Source of the DNA: Spirochaetia bacterium UBA5763 | GTDB taxonomy: Bacteria; Spirochaetota; UBA4802; UBA5550 | Assembly: GCA_002418835.1 (NCBI GenBank) | Contig: DIEX01000018.1 | Coordinates: 66,103-130,102, forward strand | Direction: 5' to 3' | DNA: 64,000 nt | In this document: positions 35,599 to 44,570 of the stretch, in pieces | How positions within the stretch are numbered: position 1 is the first letter of the stretch | Layout: every line of letters begins with the position of its first letter | The notes under the pieces: model-generated | What the model saw: the letters and a program-made list of their open reading frames with translations, nothing else | What the model was told of the DNA's origin: nothing | The model's database searches: none | Made by a program: the position numbers and the translations under genes

Positions 35599-36506
35599 GT
35601 TATCTTGCTGTAATCAATGGGCTGTGTAATCATACCTTTTCTCTTCATCCAGTCATAAACCAGCATAACGTCTTTCTCAAGAGGAAGATGTGCGTTGTTG
35701 TAAACAGGAACCCTGTATGAATCTTTTATGTCAGCAGGGAGACGCATCTTTTCAACCATGAGATTTTTGTATTTTTCAGGGGAGCTGTTTATCCTTTCAA
35801 CGCTTTTATTATATGCAGCGAAGAATTTTTTCATAGAGTCACTGTTCTTTGAGAGGAAACTCTCCCTGAAGACAATTACGGTTGCAGTTGTGTCCATATC
35901 CGTGTCATCCGCAAGAATTTTCGCGCCGTCTTTCACAGCTTTGCTTGCAAGTGGCTCAGGGATCAGCGCAAGTTTCAGTGAGTTTGACATGAGCATCTGC
36001 ATGCGGACCGGAATAGCTTTAACCTCGACTTTTTTTATTTTTGAGGGATCAATACCCTTTGAAACAAGAATCTTGTCGAGAAAGAATTCAATGATGGAGC
36101 CCGTGGATATTGCTACTTCATTGTTCCCGATTTTATCCAGGCTGTCAATCCCGGAATCGGGAGAGGCAAGGAGAGCAAACATTCTGTTCTCCTTCGATGT
36201 ATGGGATGATTCAATTACAAGTTTACTCCCGGTGCCGTTCTTAACCTGCAGCAGTGAAGTTATAAGGTCTCCGAAGGAACCATCAAGCCCTCCGGAGGTG
36301 AGAGATGATTCCTTCTCAAGTGCGCTGTTGAATACTACAAGTTCAACGTCAATACCCTCTGCTTTAAAAATTCCTTCCGAGTCTGCAACAATAAGCGGCA
36401 GTGTATCGATAACCGGCAATATTCCTATCTTTATCTTGCCGCTTTCCCCTTTGCATGAGGAAAACACTAAAATTAAAGAGGCAATTATTAATACTGTTTT
36501 TTTCAT
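35580..36506 (-). CDS. NMT1/SsuA-type substrate-binding lipoprotein
   Basis: 308 residues. The signal peptide ends in FSSC with C18 as the lipid-carrying cysteine. The mature part is a type II binding fold of the NMT1/SsuA family, with IGILPVIDTLPLIVADSEGI and a second-lobe segment near KAIPVRMQMLMSNSLKLALI. Relatives bind sulfonates, nitrate, thiamine precursors or aromatic acids. Since the operon continues with UbiA, UbiX and UbiD activities, an aromatic carboxylic acid is a reasonable guess. It is the first gene of the operon. Confidence 0.87.
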   Translation of the reverse strand: MKKTVLIIASLILVFSSCKGESGKIKIGILPVIDTLPLIVADSEGIFKAEGIDVELVVFNSALEKESSLTSGGLDGSFGDLITSLLQVKNGTGSKLVIESSHTSKENRMFALLASPDSGIDSLDKIGNNEVAISTGSIIEFFLDKILVSKGIDPSKIKKVEVKAIPVRMQMLMSNSLKLALIPEPLASKAVKDGAKILADDTDMDTTATVIVFRESFLSKNSDSMKKFFAAYNKSVERINSSPEKYKNLMVEKMRLPADIKDSYRVPVYNNAHLPLEKDVMLVYDWMKRKGMITQPIDYSKITWSPQK

Positions 36507-36537
36507 TTAAACTCCGTTTCAGAAGAAGGCTGATCCG

Positions 36538-37197
36538 TCACATGTAGAGCCTTACGCCGATTCTTGCAATTACACCGGACATGTCGACCTCAACGTTATC
36601 CTTATCAGGTTTAATGCTTCTGTAACCCAGGTCAAGTACAAAGTCTACGGCTGAGTTTTCATGGAGTTTACGCGCAACTGAGCCGTATACCTGCCATGCG
36701 AAACCTGTGTAAAGGTCATTTCCGTCATCAGTATCTGAAGTATAATCCAGTATCATGAAAGCATAACCAAGGCCTACAGTTAATGAAGGCTCTACATAAA
36801 TTTTATTCCTGAGGAATGGAAACCTCACCTGCGCGTTGGCAAACAGAGGAAATGTGTATAGATTGGTTTCTGCTTTTAATGAAGCATCTGTTCCTCCGCC
36901 TGCTTCAATATCGCCCAGTTTGTTTGACCAGCTTACCCAGAAAAAATCAGCCTCTAATCCGAAAACAAAAACAGGATCAAGATTATATATATAGTTAAGG
37001 CTGACATCGAGTCCGAATTCACCGGGATCTTTAGCATAGCCGGCGCCGATCTTTCCAATAAATTCGTTATCTGACGGATTAGTGAATACGTTTTTCTCTC
37101 TTGATATTGTGACCCGGTCTGATGCCGGCTCCTGTGCTGAAAGAACAGCCGGGATAAGCATTGTCAGAACAGCTATTAAAGTCATATTTTTTTTCAT
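36538..37197 (-). CDS. Outer-membrane beta-barrel protein
   Basis: A 219-residue protein with a signal peptide ending in LSAQ (residues 1-22). The rest has alternating amphipathic strands, Gly and aromatic residues, for example EFIGKIGAGY and YVEPSLTVGLGYAF, and ends in RIGVRLYM, a typical barrel-like C-terminus. About eight strands fit an OmpA/OmpW-sized barrel. Function unknown. It may be co-transcribed with the binding-protein gene downstream of it (31-base gap). Confidence 0.78.
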   Translation of the reverse strand: MKKNMTLIAVLTMLIPAVLSAQEPASDRVTISREKNVFTNPSDNEFIGKIGAGYAKDPGEFGLDVSLNYIYNLDPVFVFGLEADFFWVSWSNKLGDIEAGGGTDASLKAETNLYTFPLFANAQVRFPFLRNKIYVEPSLTVGLGYAFMILDYTSDTDDGNDLYTGFAWQVYGSVARKLHENSAVDFVLDLGYRSIKPDKDNVEVDMSGVIARIGVRLYM

Positions 37198-37356
37198 GCA
37201 AAAACCTCCGTTTGGTTAACTCCTGTTATTTTTTCAGGATGTAAAAGCAGAACATCCTGATGATATACATCTTTATAAAAATATTCTGTTATGAAAGTTT
37301 GACAATTATGCCGGATGACCGGAGACCTTCAACCTTTTTTTAAATACTGTATTTAT

Positions 37357-37851
37357 CTATTCCGTAATTACAATCCTGAAAGTATCTGATATATTTCTGA
37401 CATCCTTCATAAAAAGATACAGATCAACAGGGATTGAAGTTGAATTTTTTATCATAAAAACAGCCGTTTTATTATCCCCCAGTTTACGGTCAGCGTTGTT
37501 TATCTCTTTAATATTGCTGCTGTATTTTTCGATGAACCTGTCCCACTGCTGAGGCGTGAATATTCTTATGGAGAAGAGTGCAGCATAGCCTGCGGGGAGG
37601 TTCACCGGCTGCCAGTCCCTTGACCTTGTGGGGAGAGCAAAAAAAACTGTTTTAACCTTTATATCAGGATCAATTATTTCATCTGTTTCAAAAGATGAAT
37701 AGTTCAGCCAGTTTTCAGGGAATGTAAACCTGAACCGGTATTTGCTGTTGTAATAATTCAGTCTCTCCCTGAATTCGTCTTTCTTCTCTCCGCAGGATAA
37801 AAGAAAGATTATTATGAGGAGTGATAAATAAATAGTATTTTTTTTAATCAT
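37357..37851 (-). CDS. Hypothetical lipoprotein
   Basis: A 164-residue protein with a signal peptide ending in FLLSC (C20), so it is probably membrane-anchored by lipid. The mature part (residues 30-164) has a mixed alpha/beta pattern that vaguely resembles PsbP-like proteins (FRFTFPENWLNY). No family can be named with confidence. It stands alone between a beta-barrel gene and the VWA gene. Confidence 0.7.
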   Translation of the reverse strand: MIKKNTIYLSLLIIIFLLSCGEKKDEFRERLNYYNSKYRFRFTFPENWLNYSSFETDEIIDPDIKVKTVFFALPTRSRDWQPVNLPAGYAALFSIRIFTPQQWDRFIEKYSSNIKEINNADRKLGDNKTAVFMIKNSTSIPVDLYLFMKDVRNISDTFRIVITE

Positions 37852-37919
37852 TTTATAACTACCACTTGGGTATTATATGAATTAGAAAGCGGGTAATTGC
37901 AAGAAAAAAAGTTTTAAAA

Positions 37920-37943
37920 TTAAGCCCGCTCAGGCGGGCTTAA
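37920..37943 (-). terminator. Terminator after the VWA gene
   Basis: TTAAGCCCGC and GCGGGCTTAA form a perfect 10-bp stem with a TCAG loop. On the minus strand it is followed by TTTTAAAA. It ends the leftward sigma/anti-sigma/VWA group. Confidence 0.75.
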
Positions 37944-37967
37944 TAATTTCATGATAAGTACGGGTCT

Positions 37968-39089
37968 CTACCTGAATCTGAAATTTTTATCTGCTGCCTG
38001 TTCTCTCACGGTTTTGATAATGGCAGTGCCAAGAGTTTCATCTCCCTCCTGCTCCCTGTTTGCTTTTTCTATGTAAGCGCGTCTCTCCATATTAAGTTTA
38101 TTAATTTTTTCTCTTATTTTCTCTCTGTCAGATGAGAGCTGTTTAACGTATTCCTCGCGCTCCTTTGCATTCATCAATTTCATTTTATCAGGGAGTTCCT
38201 CTTTTTTTATGCTCTTCAGATCTATATTTTTATCCTGTACAGCATCGACTATATCCCAGGATGAGTTTCTGTAGTGCGCTGAAGCTTTTGATGCGGCCCT
38301 TTCAGAAGCGATTGCGCCGGACATCGATTTTGCATTGCTGTCCTGGATCTCCTGCTCCATCTTCTTCTCCTCCCCTTTAATGCCGTAAGCCAGGTATGTT
38401 TTGTTGAGTTCAGCGTTGAGTCTTGCAATCTCGGCATCCTGGGGCGCCACAATATTCATTACCTTGCGGTTATGGTCGATGTTGATATATTTTCCCCCTG
38501 TTATATCTGCTCCATGTTTCCAGTATGTTTTTACACCGGTTTCCCTGTCGCCGCAGTATATTGTGTTAACAACAATTCCCTTTGCAGCAGCTTTCCGGCC
38601 TGCATCGAGATAATTCACTTCGCCCTGGTTAAAAGGTTCATTCCCTGCAATAAATATAAGTTTGAGACTCCCGCTGCCGCTGTCCCATTTAAGGTTTTTT
38701 GCGGCAGAGTCAATTGCCTTTCCGCAGTATTCATCACCGCCATTTGTTGTGAGAGCAAAAAGTTCCGCTGAAATTCTGTCCAGGTCTCCGGTGAAAGGTG
38801 TTATCATTCTCATGTAACTTTCACCTTCAGGGATTGAGGATTTTCCATATTCAAAGAGAGAAACTTCCAGTTCGGGAGTTTTTCCGTCTTTTTCAGCAGC
38901 GGCCAGTTCATTTACAATTTTCCAGAGCTGGGATTTTGCCTGTTCAATGAGGCCATCCATACTGCTGCTTGTATCAAGAAGCAGCGCTATCTGGATTTTG
39001 CCCTTCGGACTTATATCCGGAGCGGCAAATGCAAATCCGGACAGGGTTATTGCTGCTGTTAAAATTATTGCTGTTATAAAAGGTTTCAT
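37968..39089 (-). CDS. Secreted von Willebrand factor A domain protein
   Basis: 373 residues. A signal peptide (1-22, ending FAFAA) is followed by a VWA domain (about 30-215) with an intact MIDAS metal site, D39-x-S41-x-S43. The remaining part is a charged helical region, probably coiled coil (about 230-360), with KEELPDKMKLMNAKEREEYV. VWA proteins bind partners through the metal site. It is encoded after the sigma and anti-sigma genes and may belong to that regulon. GGAGGAAC precedes the ATG. Confidence 0.83.
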   Translation of the reverse strand: MKPFITAIILTAAITLSGFAFAAPDISPKGKIQIALLLDTSSSMDGLIEQAKSQLWKIVNELAAAEKDGKTPELEVSLFEYGKSSIPEGESYMRMITPFTGDLDRISAELFALTTNGGDEYCGKAIDSAAKNLKWDSGSGSLKLIFIAGNEPFNQGEVNYLDAGRKAAAKGIVVNTIYCGDRETGVKTYWKHGADITGGKYINIDHNRKVMNIVAPQDAEIARLNAELNKTYLAYGIKGEEKKMEQEIQDSNAKSMSGAIASERAASKASAHYRNSSWDIVDAVQDKNIDLKSIKKEELPDKMKLMNAKEREEYVKQLSSDREKIREKINKLNMERRAYIEKANREQEGDETLGTAIIKTVREQAADKNFRFR

Positions 39090-39168
39090 AATGTTCCTCC
39101 TGTTGTTTTATACATCTTTGACAGGAGTGGATGAGAGGCGGTTCCCGATTTTTTATCTTTTTTGAAAA

Positions 39169-40101
39169 TTATTCAGTAATTATGAATTCAACAGTAACTG
39201 TGCTGCCCGATCTTCCGGTGATTTTATAAGTTGAGGAGTAATTATTTCGGAGCTTTTTCACCAGTGACTGGAGCTTTTTTTCTTTGATTTTTACAGTATA
39301 CCGGCCTGCGTTTTTATTGAGAATTATACCATTGAACTCCGTGATTATCTTTTCCGGTGTAATTGATGAAGACCGGCTTATCTCTTTTGCTGAAACAGCT
39401 TTTTTCATCTCCCCCTGTGAATCATCTCTCTTTGCCGATTCACTTTTTAGAGCTCCTGCTGCGGCCTTATCAGTATCCCTGTCATATATGAAATCCCCGG
39501 CTGATTTTTTATTCATACCGGAAGCAGAATCATTTATTACAGCAGGAGTTTCCTCTTCCACTCCTGAAGCTCTTACATCAGTTTTATCAGCTTCTGTAAT
39601 ATCTTTATCAGAAGATAGCGGTAGCCGTTCACTCTGTCTTTTCTTTTCAGCTGGAGGGAGGAGCTTCCTTCGTTCTTTTATCTGTTCGTCTAAACTTTTA
39701 GTCCCGGTTATCACCTGTTCTTCGTTATAAGTTGCAGATTTTTTTACACCGTGAAAAAGAGGAGTATAGAGGAAAAAGATCAGGAGCGCCACAGCAATAA
39801 CTCCAACAGCTTCAATAGGGAAAGTGAAGTGCTGCCATGCGTCCAGTGCTTTATTGAAATAATTGCGGATCGTGGATTTTTTTTCAAGTGCAATCCGTTT
39901 ATTAAGCTCTGCAATAAAACCGGCGGGAGCTTTTACAGGCTTAATTTTTTTTACGGTTTTTCTGTATGCGATAAGGAAGCGCAGTTCTTCGCCGCATCTG
40001 CCGCATTTCTCAATGTGCTGCATCAGGAATTTATCCTTTTCAGGATCAAGTCCGTTATCTATATATGAGTTTATCAGCTCCCTGGCATCCCTGCATTTCA
40101 T
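39169..40101 (-). CDS. Anti-sigma factor with zinc finger (zf-HC2)
   Basis: 310 residues. The N-terminal anti-sigma domain has the H29-x3-C33-x2-C36 zinc motif with C3. A membrane segment follows at about 97-115, then a long Ser/Glu/Lys-rich region (about 120-245) and a folded C-terminal domain (about 245-310) that should lie in the periplasm. It presumably binds the sigma factor encoded just upstream (4-base overlap) and releases it on a cell-envelope signal. The long extracytoplasmic part is larger than in simple anti-sigma factors. Confidence 0.83.
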   Translation of the reverse strand: MKCRDARELINSYIDNGLDPEKDKFLMQHIEKCGRCGEELRFLIAYRKTVKKIKPVKAPAGFIAELNKRIALEKKSTIRNYFNKALDAWQHFTFPIEAVGVIAVALLIFFLYTPLFHGVKKSATYNEEQVITGTKSLDEQIKERRKLLPPAEKKRQSERLPLSSDKDITEADKTDVRASGVEEETPAVINDSASGMNKKSAGDFIYDRDTDKAAAGALKSESAKRDDSQGEMKKAVSAKEISRSSSITPEKIITEFNGIILNKNAGRYTVKIKEKKLQSLVKKLRNNYSSTYKITGRSGSTVTVEFIITE

Positions 40102-40805
40102 GGCAGAACCCCTTCAAGGAGACCCCGGAGCCTGTGCCTTCCCCGTGAAATTCTTGACTTAATGGTGCCGGTTTTCACCCCGGTAATAACGGATATCTCT
40201 TCATAATCACGACCTTCAAAGTCACGCAGAACAATGAGAATTCTCTCTTCGTCGGGGAGCTTTGCCACTGCCTCCCTGACAGCCTCCTCCTTCTCCGTTT
40301 TTTCAAATTCTGCCGCAGGGTTATCACCGTCCCTGTGAATAAAATCGATCATCCCCCCTTCACCCATGGGGAACACCCTCCGGAAATATGACGCGGATAA
40401 CCTGTTTCTGCAGGTGTTAACTGCTATTGAATACAGCCACGTAGAGAGAGAGGACCGGAATTCAAACCTGTGGATGTTTCTGTGCATTTTAATGAATACA
40501 TCCTGCGCACAGTCACCTGCTTCATCATAGTCTTTCATTATATTATAGCAGAGGTTGAAAATCATATCCCTGTACCTCTCAACTATTGTTTCAAAGCTGT
40601 TCATGTCACCATTTAAAAAAGCAGTGACAAGATCACGGTCATCTTCCCCTTTAATGCCGTTCTCCCTGATCTTTAGACTGAAAAATCCGGGGAACGTTCT
40701 CATTTTTTTTATTGAGCGGAGAAAAATATTTATTATTACCGGGAAATATTTCCACGCAATGAGTAACGGGTTTGAAGGTTGTATATGTACAGTTACAGAT
40801 TTCAT
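40098..40805 (-). CDS. ECF RNA polymerase sigma factor
   Basis: A sigma-70 family factor of the extracytoplasmic-function type. Region 2 covers ERYRDMIFNLCYNIMKDYDEAGDCAQDVF and region 4 covers PDEERILIVLRDFEGRDYEEISVITGVKTGTIKSRISRGR. It should direct polymerase to stress or envelope promoters under control of the anti-sigma factor encoded next. The frame gives up to 235 residues, but the first 45 or so do not look like a sigma factor. ATG 40703 or a start further in (an ATT behind GGGAGAACGGC near 40646) are alternatives; the true start is not resolved. Confidence 0.87.
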   Translation of the reverse strand: MKSVTVHIQPSNPLLIAWKYFPVIINIFLRSIKKMRTFPGFFSLKIRENGIKGEDDRDLVTAFLNGDMNSFETIVERYRDMIFNLCYNIMKDYDEAGDCAQDVFIKMHRNIHRFEFRSSLSTWLYSIAVNTCRNRLSASYFRRVFPMGEGGMIDFIHRDGDNPAAEFEKTEKEEAVREAVAKLPDEERILIVLRDFEGRDYEEISVITGVKTGTIKSRISRGRHRLRGLLEGVLP

Positions 40806-40913
40806 CTGAAGGGCTTATATCATACAACCTGTCTGATAACAAGGATTTTTTCAGGCTTGACATAACTTTTCCCATGTGACATATTTTCATCAATTCTAAA
40901 AGGCGGCGCTCAG

Positions 40914-41636
40914 ATGAAAAAAAACAGGCATATCTTCCTTTTTATATTTCTGGCATTTATCCTGGTTTTCACAGGTCTTAATGAAGCTTTTGATCTTGTG
41001 CAGTGCAATATGCGCAGAAACTACAAAAGCATGGAGGACAGGGATATACAGAGAATAAAAGATAAGATCGCCGACCTTGAAAAGGATCAGATAAAAGATG
41101 TATCAACAGTTAAGCGTCTTGCTGATCAGTATGCACTGTTGGGGAGAACCTTCCTTGAGCGGAAGATGTGGGAACAGAGTATTGAATGCTACCTTAATGC
41201 CGAGAAGTACGGCGGTAACGGCGCTGCTATTATGTATGCACTCGGTTTAGGTTATGCGAACAGGGGATATGAGCGGGACAGTGAAACCGATTTTGCAAAG
41301 GCCGAGGAGTACTACAGGAAATCACTTGAGAAGAAACCGGGCTATGATGATGCTTTATATGGCCTTGGTATTCTTATGTATTATCACCGTAACGGGAAGG
41401 ATGAGGGACTCCGGCTGGTAACCGAACTGGCGATGAAGAACCCCGCATATTACCCCGCAAGGTTTGCAATGGCAAGGTTCAATTACGAGAATGGGGATCT
41501 GCACAGGTCTCTTCAGTTGTATCAGCAGCTGCAGCAGGATCTTGACAGGCTTCCGAAGTCGGAGATAATAAATAATTTTAAAGAGCAGTGCTCCGCGAAT
41601 ATCGCAAGGATTACAACAGAGCTTTCAGTGAGATAG
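40914..41636 (+). CDS. TPR-repeat protein with N-terminal membrane anchor
   Basis: A 240-residue protein. Residues 6-24 form a hydrophobic anchor or signal peptide. Tetratricopeptide-like helical pairs follow, for example at about 95-125 (AAIMYALGLGYANRGYE) and 130-165 (AEEYYRKSLEKKPGYDDALYGLG). It should act as a protein-binding scaffold in the periplasm. It is divergent from the sigma gene and convergent with motB, with two bases between stop codons. AAGGCGG precedes the ATG. Confidence 0.8.
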   Translation: MKKNRHIFLFIFLAFILVFTGLNEAFDLVQCNMRRNYKSMEDRDIQRIKDKIADLEKDQIKDVSTVKRLADQYALLGRTFLERKMWEQSIECYLNAEKYGGNGAAIMYALGLGYANRGYERDSETDFAKAEEYYRKSLEKKPGYDDALYGLGILMYYHRNGKDEGLRLVTELAMKNPAYYPARFAMARFNYENGDLHRSLQLYQQLQQDLDRLPKSEIINNFKEQCSANIARITTELSVR

Positions 41637-41638
41637 AT

Positions 41639-42436
41639 TCAGCGCCAGTCCCATTCCTCGTCAGGGAGCGGCCTGTTTATGCGTTTATCCTTTGTCTCCT
41701 CCAGATATCTCTCCTTGAGAATAACAATGTCAACTCTTCTGTTGTAAGCGCGCCCTTCAGGTGTGCTGTTGTCCTCAATGGGGCGGAATTCACCGAATGC
41801 GGCTGATGAAATCTGCTTCTGGTCAACAGACTCCTCCTCGCTAAGGTGCTGGAGAACAGAGAGACTCCTTGCAGAAGAGAGATACCAGTTGGTTTTAAAA
41901 CCGTCCCTCAGCATTGTGGCGGAAACAGGCCTGTTGTCTGTGTGGCCCTCTATCCTTATAAAGTTAGGGACATTTTTTATTATATTACCCACCTTCGCAA
42001 GTACAGGGAACATCTCCTCTCTGAGAGCTGCTGAGCCGGGATCAAAAAAGAAATCTGATGCAAGGCTTATGATAAGCCCTCTCTCATCCTCTCTTATCGA
42101 GATATACTTTGCCTGAATTTCGGCCTTGAATGCCTCCTGGGCTTTTGCCATCTTTTTCCCAAGGGCTTTATTCTTTTCAGAAGAGGGGAGGGCTGTAACA
42201 TTGTGCCCCATCTCAGCCATTTTACCCCTGGAGATTGTATTCCCACCCTCCATCATACCAAGATTCCCTCTGAATGAACTTATAATCATTTTAAAGTCAT
42301 CAGCAGTGGCTACGGTCTCCTCCCCCATGAGGATGATGAAGAAACACATGAGGAGGTTGTTCATATCCCCCATTGTAACCATCCATCCCGGGGGGCCTTT
42401 GGGAGCGCTTTTTTTGCGCTTCTTTTCTTTAGCCAT
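41639..42436 (-). CDS. motB: Flagellar motor stator protein MotB
   Basis: A 265-residue stator subunit that anchors MotA to peptidoglycan. The single membrane segment (about 18-38) carries the proton- or sodium-binding D24 in TMGDMNNLLM. The C-terminal OmpA-like domain has IRIEGHTDNRPV and ends in NRRVDIVIL. It follows motA with a one-base overlap. No other flagellar genes are in the window, so a role in an ExbBD-type complex cannot be excluded, but the OmpA domain favours MotB. Confidence 0.9.
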   Translation of the reverse strand: MAKEKKRKKSAPKGPPGWMVTMGDMNNLLMCFFIILMGEETVATADDFKMIISSFRGNLGMMEGGNTISRGKMAEMGHNVTALPSSEKNKALGKKMAKAQEAFKAEIQAKYISIREDERGLIISLASDFFFDPGSAALREEMFPVLAKVGNIIKNVPNFIRIEGHTDNRPVSATMLRDGFKTNWYLSSARSLSVLQHLSEEESVDQKQISSAAFGEFRPIEDNSTPEGRAYNRRVDIVILKERYLEETKDKRINRPLPDEEWDWR

Positions 42437-43221
42437 CAGCTTGCTCCACCCTCTTCATCCGCGATTCCAAGCCTCAATACCGGCGGCAGGAATGAGACCA
42501 GTTTTTCTTTAAGAATACGGGGGTTTTCCCCTGCCTGAATAGAAAGAATGCCCATGAGTATCATGCTCTTCATCAAAACTTCTTCGTTTGTCTGAGTTTC
42601 AAGGTTTGCAGCCATAGGTGTAAAAACGAGGTATGCAAGAACAGCTCCATAGAATGTTGTAATAATAGCAACAGCAAGATAAGGCCCCACCATGGACTTG
42701 TCATTAAGGTTAACGAGCATAAGAACAAGTCCCATAAGTGTACCAATCATACCGAATGACGGCGCGAGTCCGGCAAAATCGTCGAATATTTTTTTATTAG
42801 TGTCATGGCGGTTTGCCATTTCGTCTATCTCTATCTCCATGATTGCCCGTACAAGCTCAGGATCTGTTCCATCAACTACAAGCTGCAGTCCTTTTTTCAG
42901 GAATGGCTCATCAAGCGCTTCAAGGTCATCGTCCAGTGAGAGTAGCCCCTCTCTCCTTGTTTTCTCGGAAAAAGATACCAGTGTAACAATCATCTCTGTA
43001 AGGTTGAATTTCGATGGGAAGATTGTAAGCCTCATAAGCCCAGGAATCTGAGCAAGACTTGAAAAGGGGTATGCAACCATCATGGCACAGAAAGCTCCAC
43101 CTACCGTAACCATAACTGAAGGGGCGTCCCAGAACATCAGAACATTACCCCCCGCGACAATGATGGCCATTATAAGAACCGAAAAACCTGCGCTAAGACC
43201 TATTATAACAGCTATATTCAT
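42436..43221 (-). CDS. motA: Flagellar motor stator protein MotA
   Basis: A 261-residue inner-membrane protein with four membrane segments, two near the N-terminus and two in the C-terminal third (GLAPSFGMIGTLMGLVLML and VAIITTFYGAVLAYLVF), and a cytoplasmic loop between. The family motifs match MotA rather than ExbB. It pairs with MotB, encoded immediately downstream, to form the ion channel that drives flagellar rotation. It begins the operon. Confidence 0.92.
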   Translation of the reverse strand: MNIAVIIGLSAGFSVLIMAIIVAGGNVLMFWDAPSVMVTVGGAFCAMMVAYPFSSLAQIPGLMRLTIFPSKFNLTEMIVTLVSFSEKTRREGLLSLDDDLEALDEPFLKKGLQLVVDGTDPELVRAIMEIEIDEMANRHDTNKKIFDDFAGLAPSFGMIGTLMGLVLMLVNLNDKSMVGPYLAVAIITTFYGAVLAYLVFTPMAANLETQTNEEVLMKSMILMGILSIQAGENPRILKEKLVSFLPPVLRLGIADEEGGAS

Positions 43222-43550
43222 TTTTAACCTTCAACAATTTTATGTGATTAAAAAAAGATTCTATATCACCTTATTATGATATCTGAATAAAGGTTTGATA
43301 AGGTTCTGAACAAAAAGATAAGAAACCCGAAAATTCTAAAAAGACATAATCCGTTTATACTTATCATCTGTTTTTATATAGTCAAGTTATTTTAACACTT
43401 TTAGCTGTAATTTTGTATTTGTTTACAGGTTTTAATAAATATTTGAATTTGAATATCAGCTTGACTACGGTGTATCAAAAACGTATTATTAAAGGGTAAT
43501 TTGATGTTTTTGCAGAACAACTTAAAGATCTGTGAATCCGGAGGGGCATT
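43222..43550. other. Intergenic region between motA and the PilZ gene
   Basis: These 329 AT-rich bases separate two divergent operons. They contain no ORF worth listing. The promoter of the PilZ gene is at 43461-43489. A motA promoter must lie in the left part, but no flagellar sigma-28-type boxes were recognised. Confidence 0.55.
43461..43489 (+). promoter_or_regulatory. Promoter of the PilZ operon
   Basis: TTGACT (43461-43466), a 17-base spacer and TATTAT (43484-43489), both within one base of consensus, about 60 bases before the ATG at 43551. Confidence 0.65.
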
Positions 43551-44570
43551 ATGGATGTTTATAATCCGATTTTTAAAATCAGCTGGCCCGGCCCCGGTGT
43601 ACTGGGGATTTCAATAGTTCTTTTTATGCTTTTTATGGGTATAGCGGTATATCTGCTCCTTCTCTATTTAAGGATGAAGGAGAGGGAGAGGCTGCATAAT
43701 TATCAGCTGTTTCTGTTTCAGGTTAAGCGCAAAGGGCTTAATAATTTTCAGATAAAGATTTTAAACAGTATGGCGGAGCAGATGAATAAAGCTGACCCTA
43801 CCCGCATTGTTGCCAATGCGGCACTCTTTGAGTCTATGCTTTCCAATTTTATGGAATACCTGCTGAAAAGCAGGGAGGATATCGATGACAGAAAGGTTAT
43901 ATGCCGCGATCTCCTCACAATTTATGAAAAATTGTACGTAAGAGCTGCTTACAGGGAACCCCTGGAATCGATGTCCGGAATTGAGGACGGGCAGATTCTT
44001 TATGTTGCGTCAGGTACCGGTAAAATATATATCGGAAAAGTCAGCGGGAGAGGGAAGGAGGTTCTTGCCCTTCATCTGTTTACCCAGGCAAGAAATCTTA
44101 AAGATTTTAAAACAGGGGATCAGGTTGAGATTTTTATAATGAGGGTTAATGACGCTGAGTATAAAATCAGCACAAAATGCGCCGGACTGGAGGATAACCG
44201 GATCCTTGTTGCCGTATCCGCGAATATAGTAAGAGATAAGGAGCAGAGGCATCCCTATGTAAGTGTTGTTATACCTGCTGTTATTACGCAGGGTATAGCA
44301 AGCGGCCTGGAGGATGAAGAGCAGTTTGAGGGTACTATTTATCGTATAAACGAGTTTGAATGTGAACTCCGCACAGAGACCCAGATGCCCTTTGAAAGGG
44401 AATATACAATAGTTTTTGAAATTTCGGATTATGCATTCAGAGCCGTGGGTAAAGTAATCGCGTCACGGACAGTGGAGCAGGAGAAGGTTTATTATGTGAC
44501 CCTGAAGTTCAGGGATATGTCAAGGCCGGCAATGGCAGTACTATCAAATTTTATAATGGAGCATCTATGA
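43551..44570 (+). CDS. Membrane-anchored PilZ-like protein
   Basis: A 339-residue protein with one membrane segment near residues 17-42 and a cytoplasmic part. The C-terminal region (about 215-335) has PilZ-like features such as the RHPYVSV segment and the final RDMSRPAMAVLSNFI; a YcgR-N-like part may precede it. PilZ proteins bind cyclic-di-GMP and often act on flagella; the neighbouring motAB genes and a diguanylate cyclase nearby fit that. I did not find a clean RxxxR...DxSxxG signature, so c-di-GMP binding is uncertain. GGAGGGG precedes ATG 43551. Confidence 0.68.
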   Translation: MDVYNPIFKISWPGPGVLGISIVLFMLFMGIAVYLLLLYLRMKERERLHNYQLFLFQVKRKGLNNFQIKILNSMAEQMNKADPTRIVANAALFESMLSNFMEYLLKSREDIDDRKVICRDLLTIYEKLYVRAAYREPLESMSGIEDGQILYVASGTGKIYIGKVSGRGKEVLALHLFTQARNLKDFKTGDQVEIFIMRVNDAEYKISTKCAGLEDNRILVAVSANIVRDKEQRHPYVSVVIPAVITQGIASGLEDEEQFEGTIYRINEFECELRTETQMPFEREYTIVFEISDYAFRAVGKVIASRTVEQEKVYYVTLKFRDMSRPAMAVLSNFIMEHL

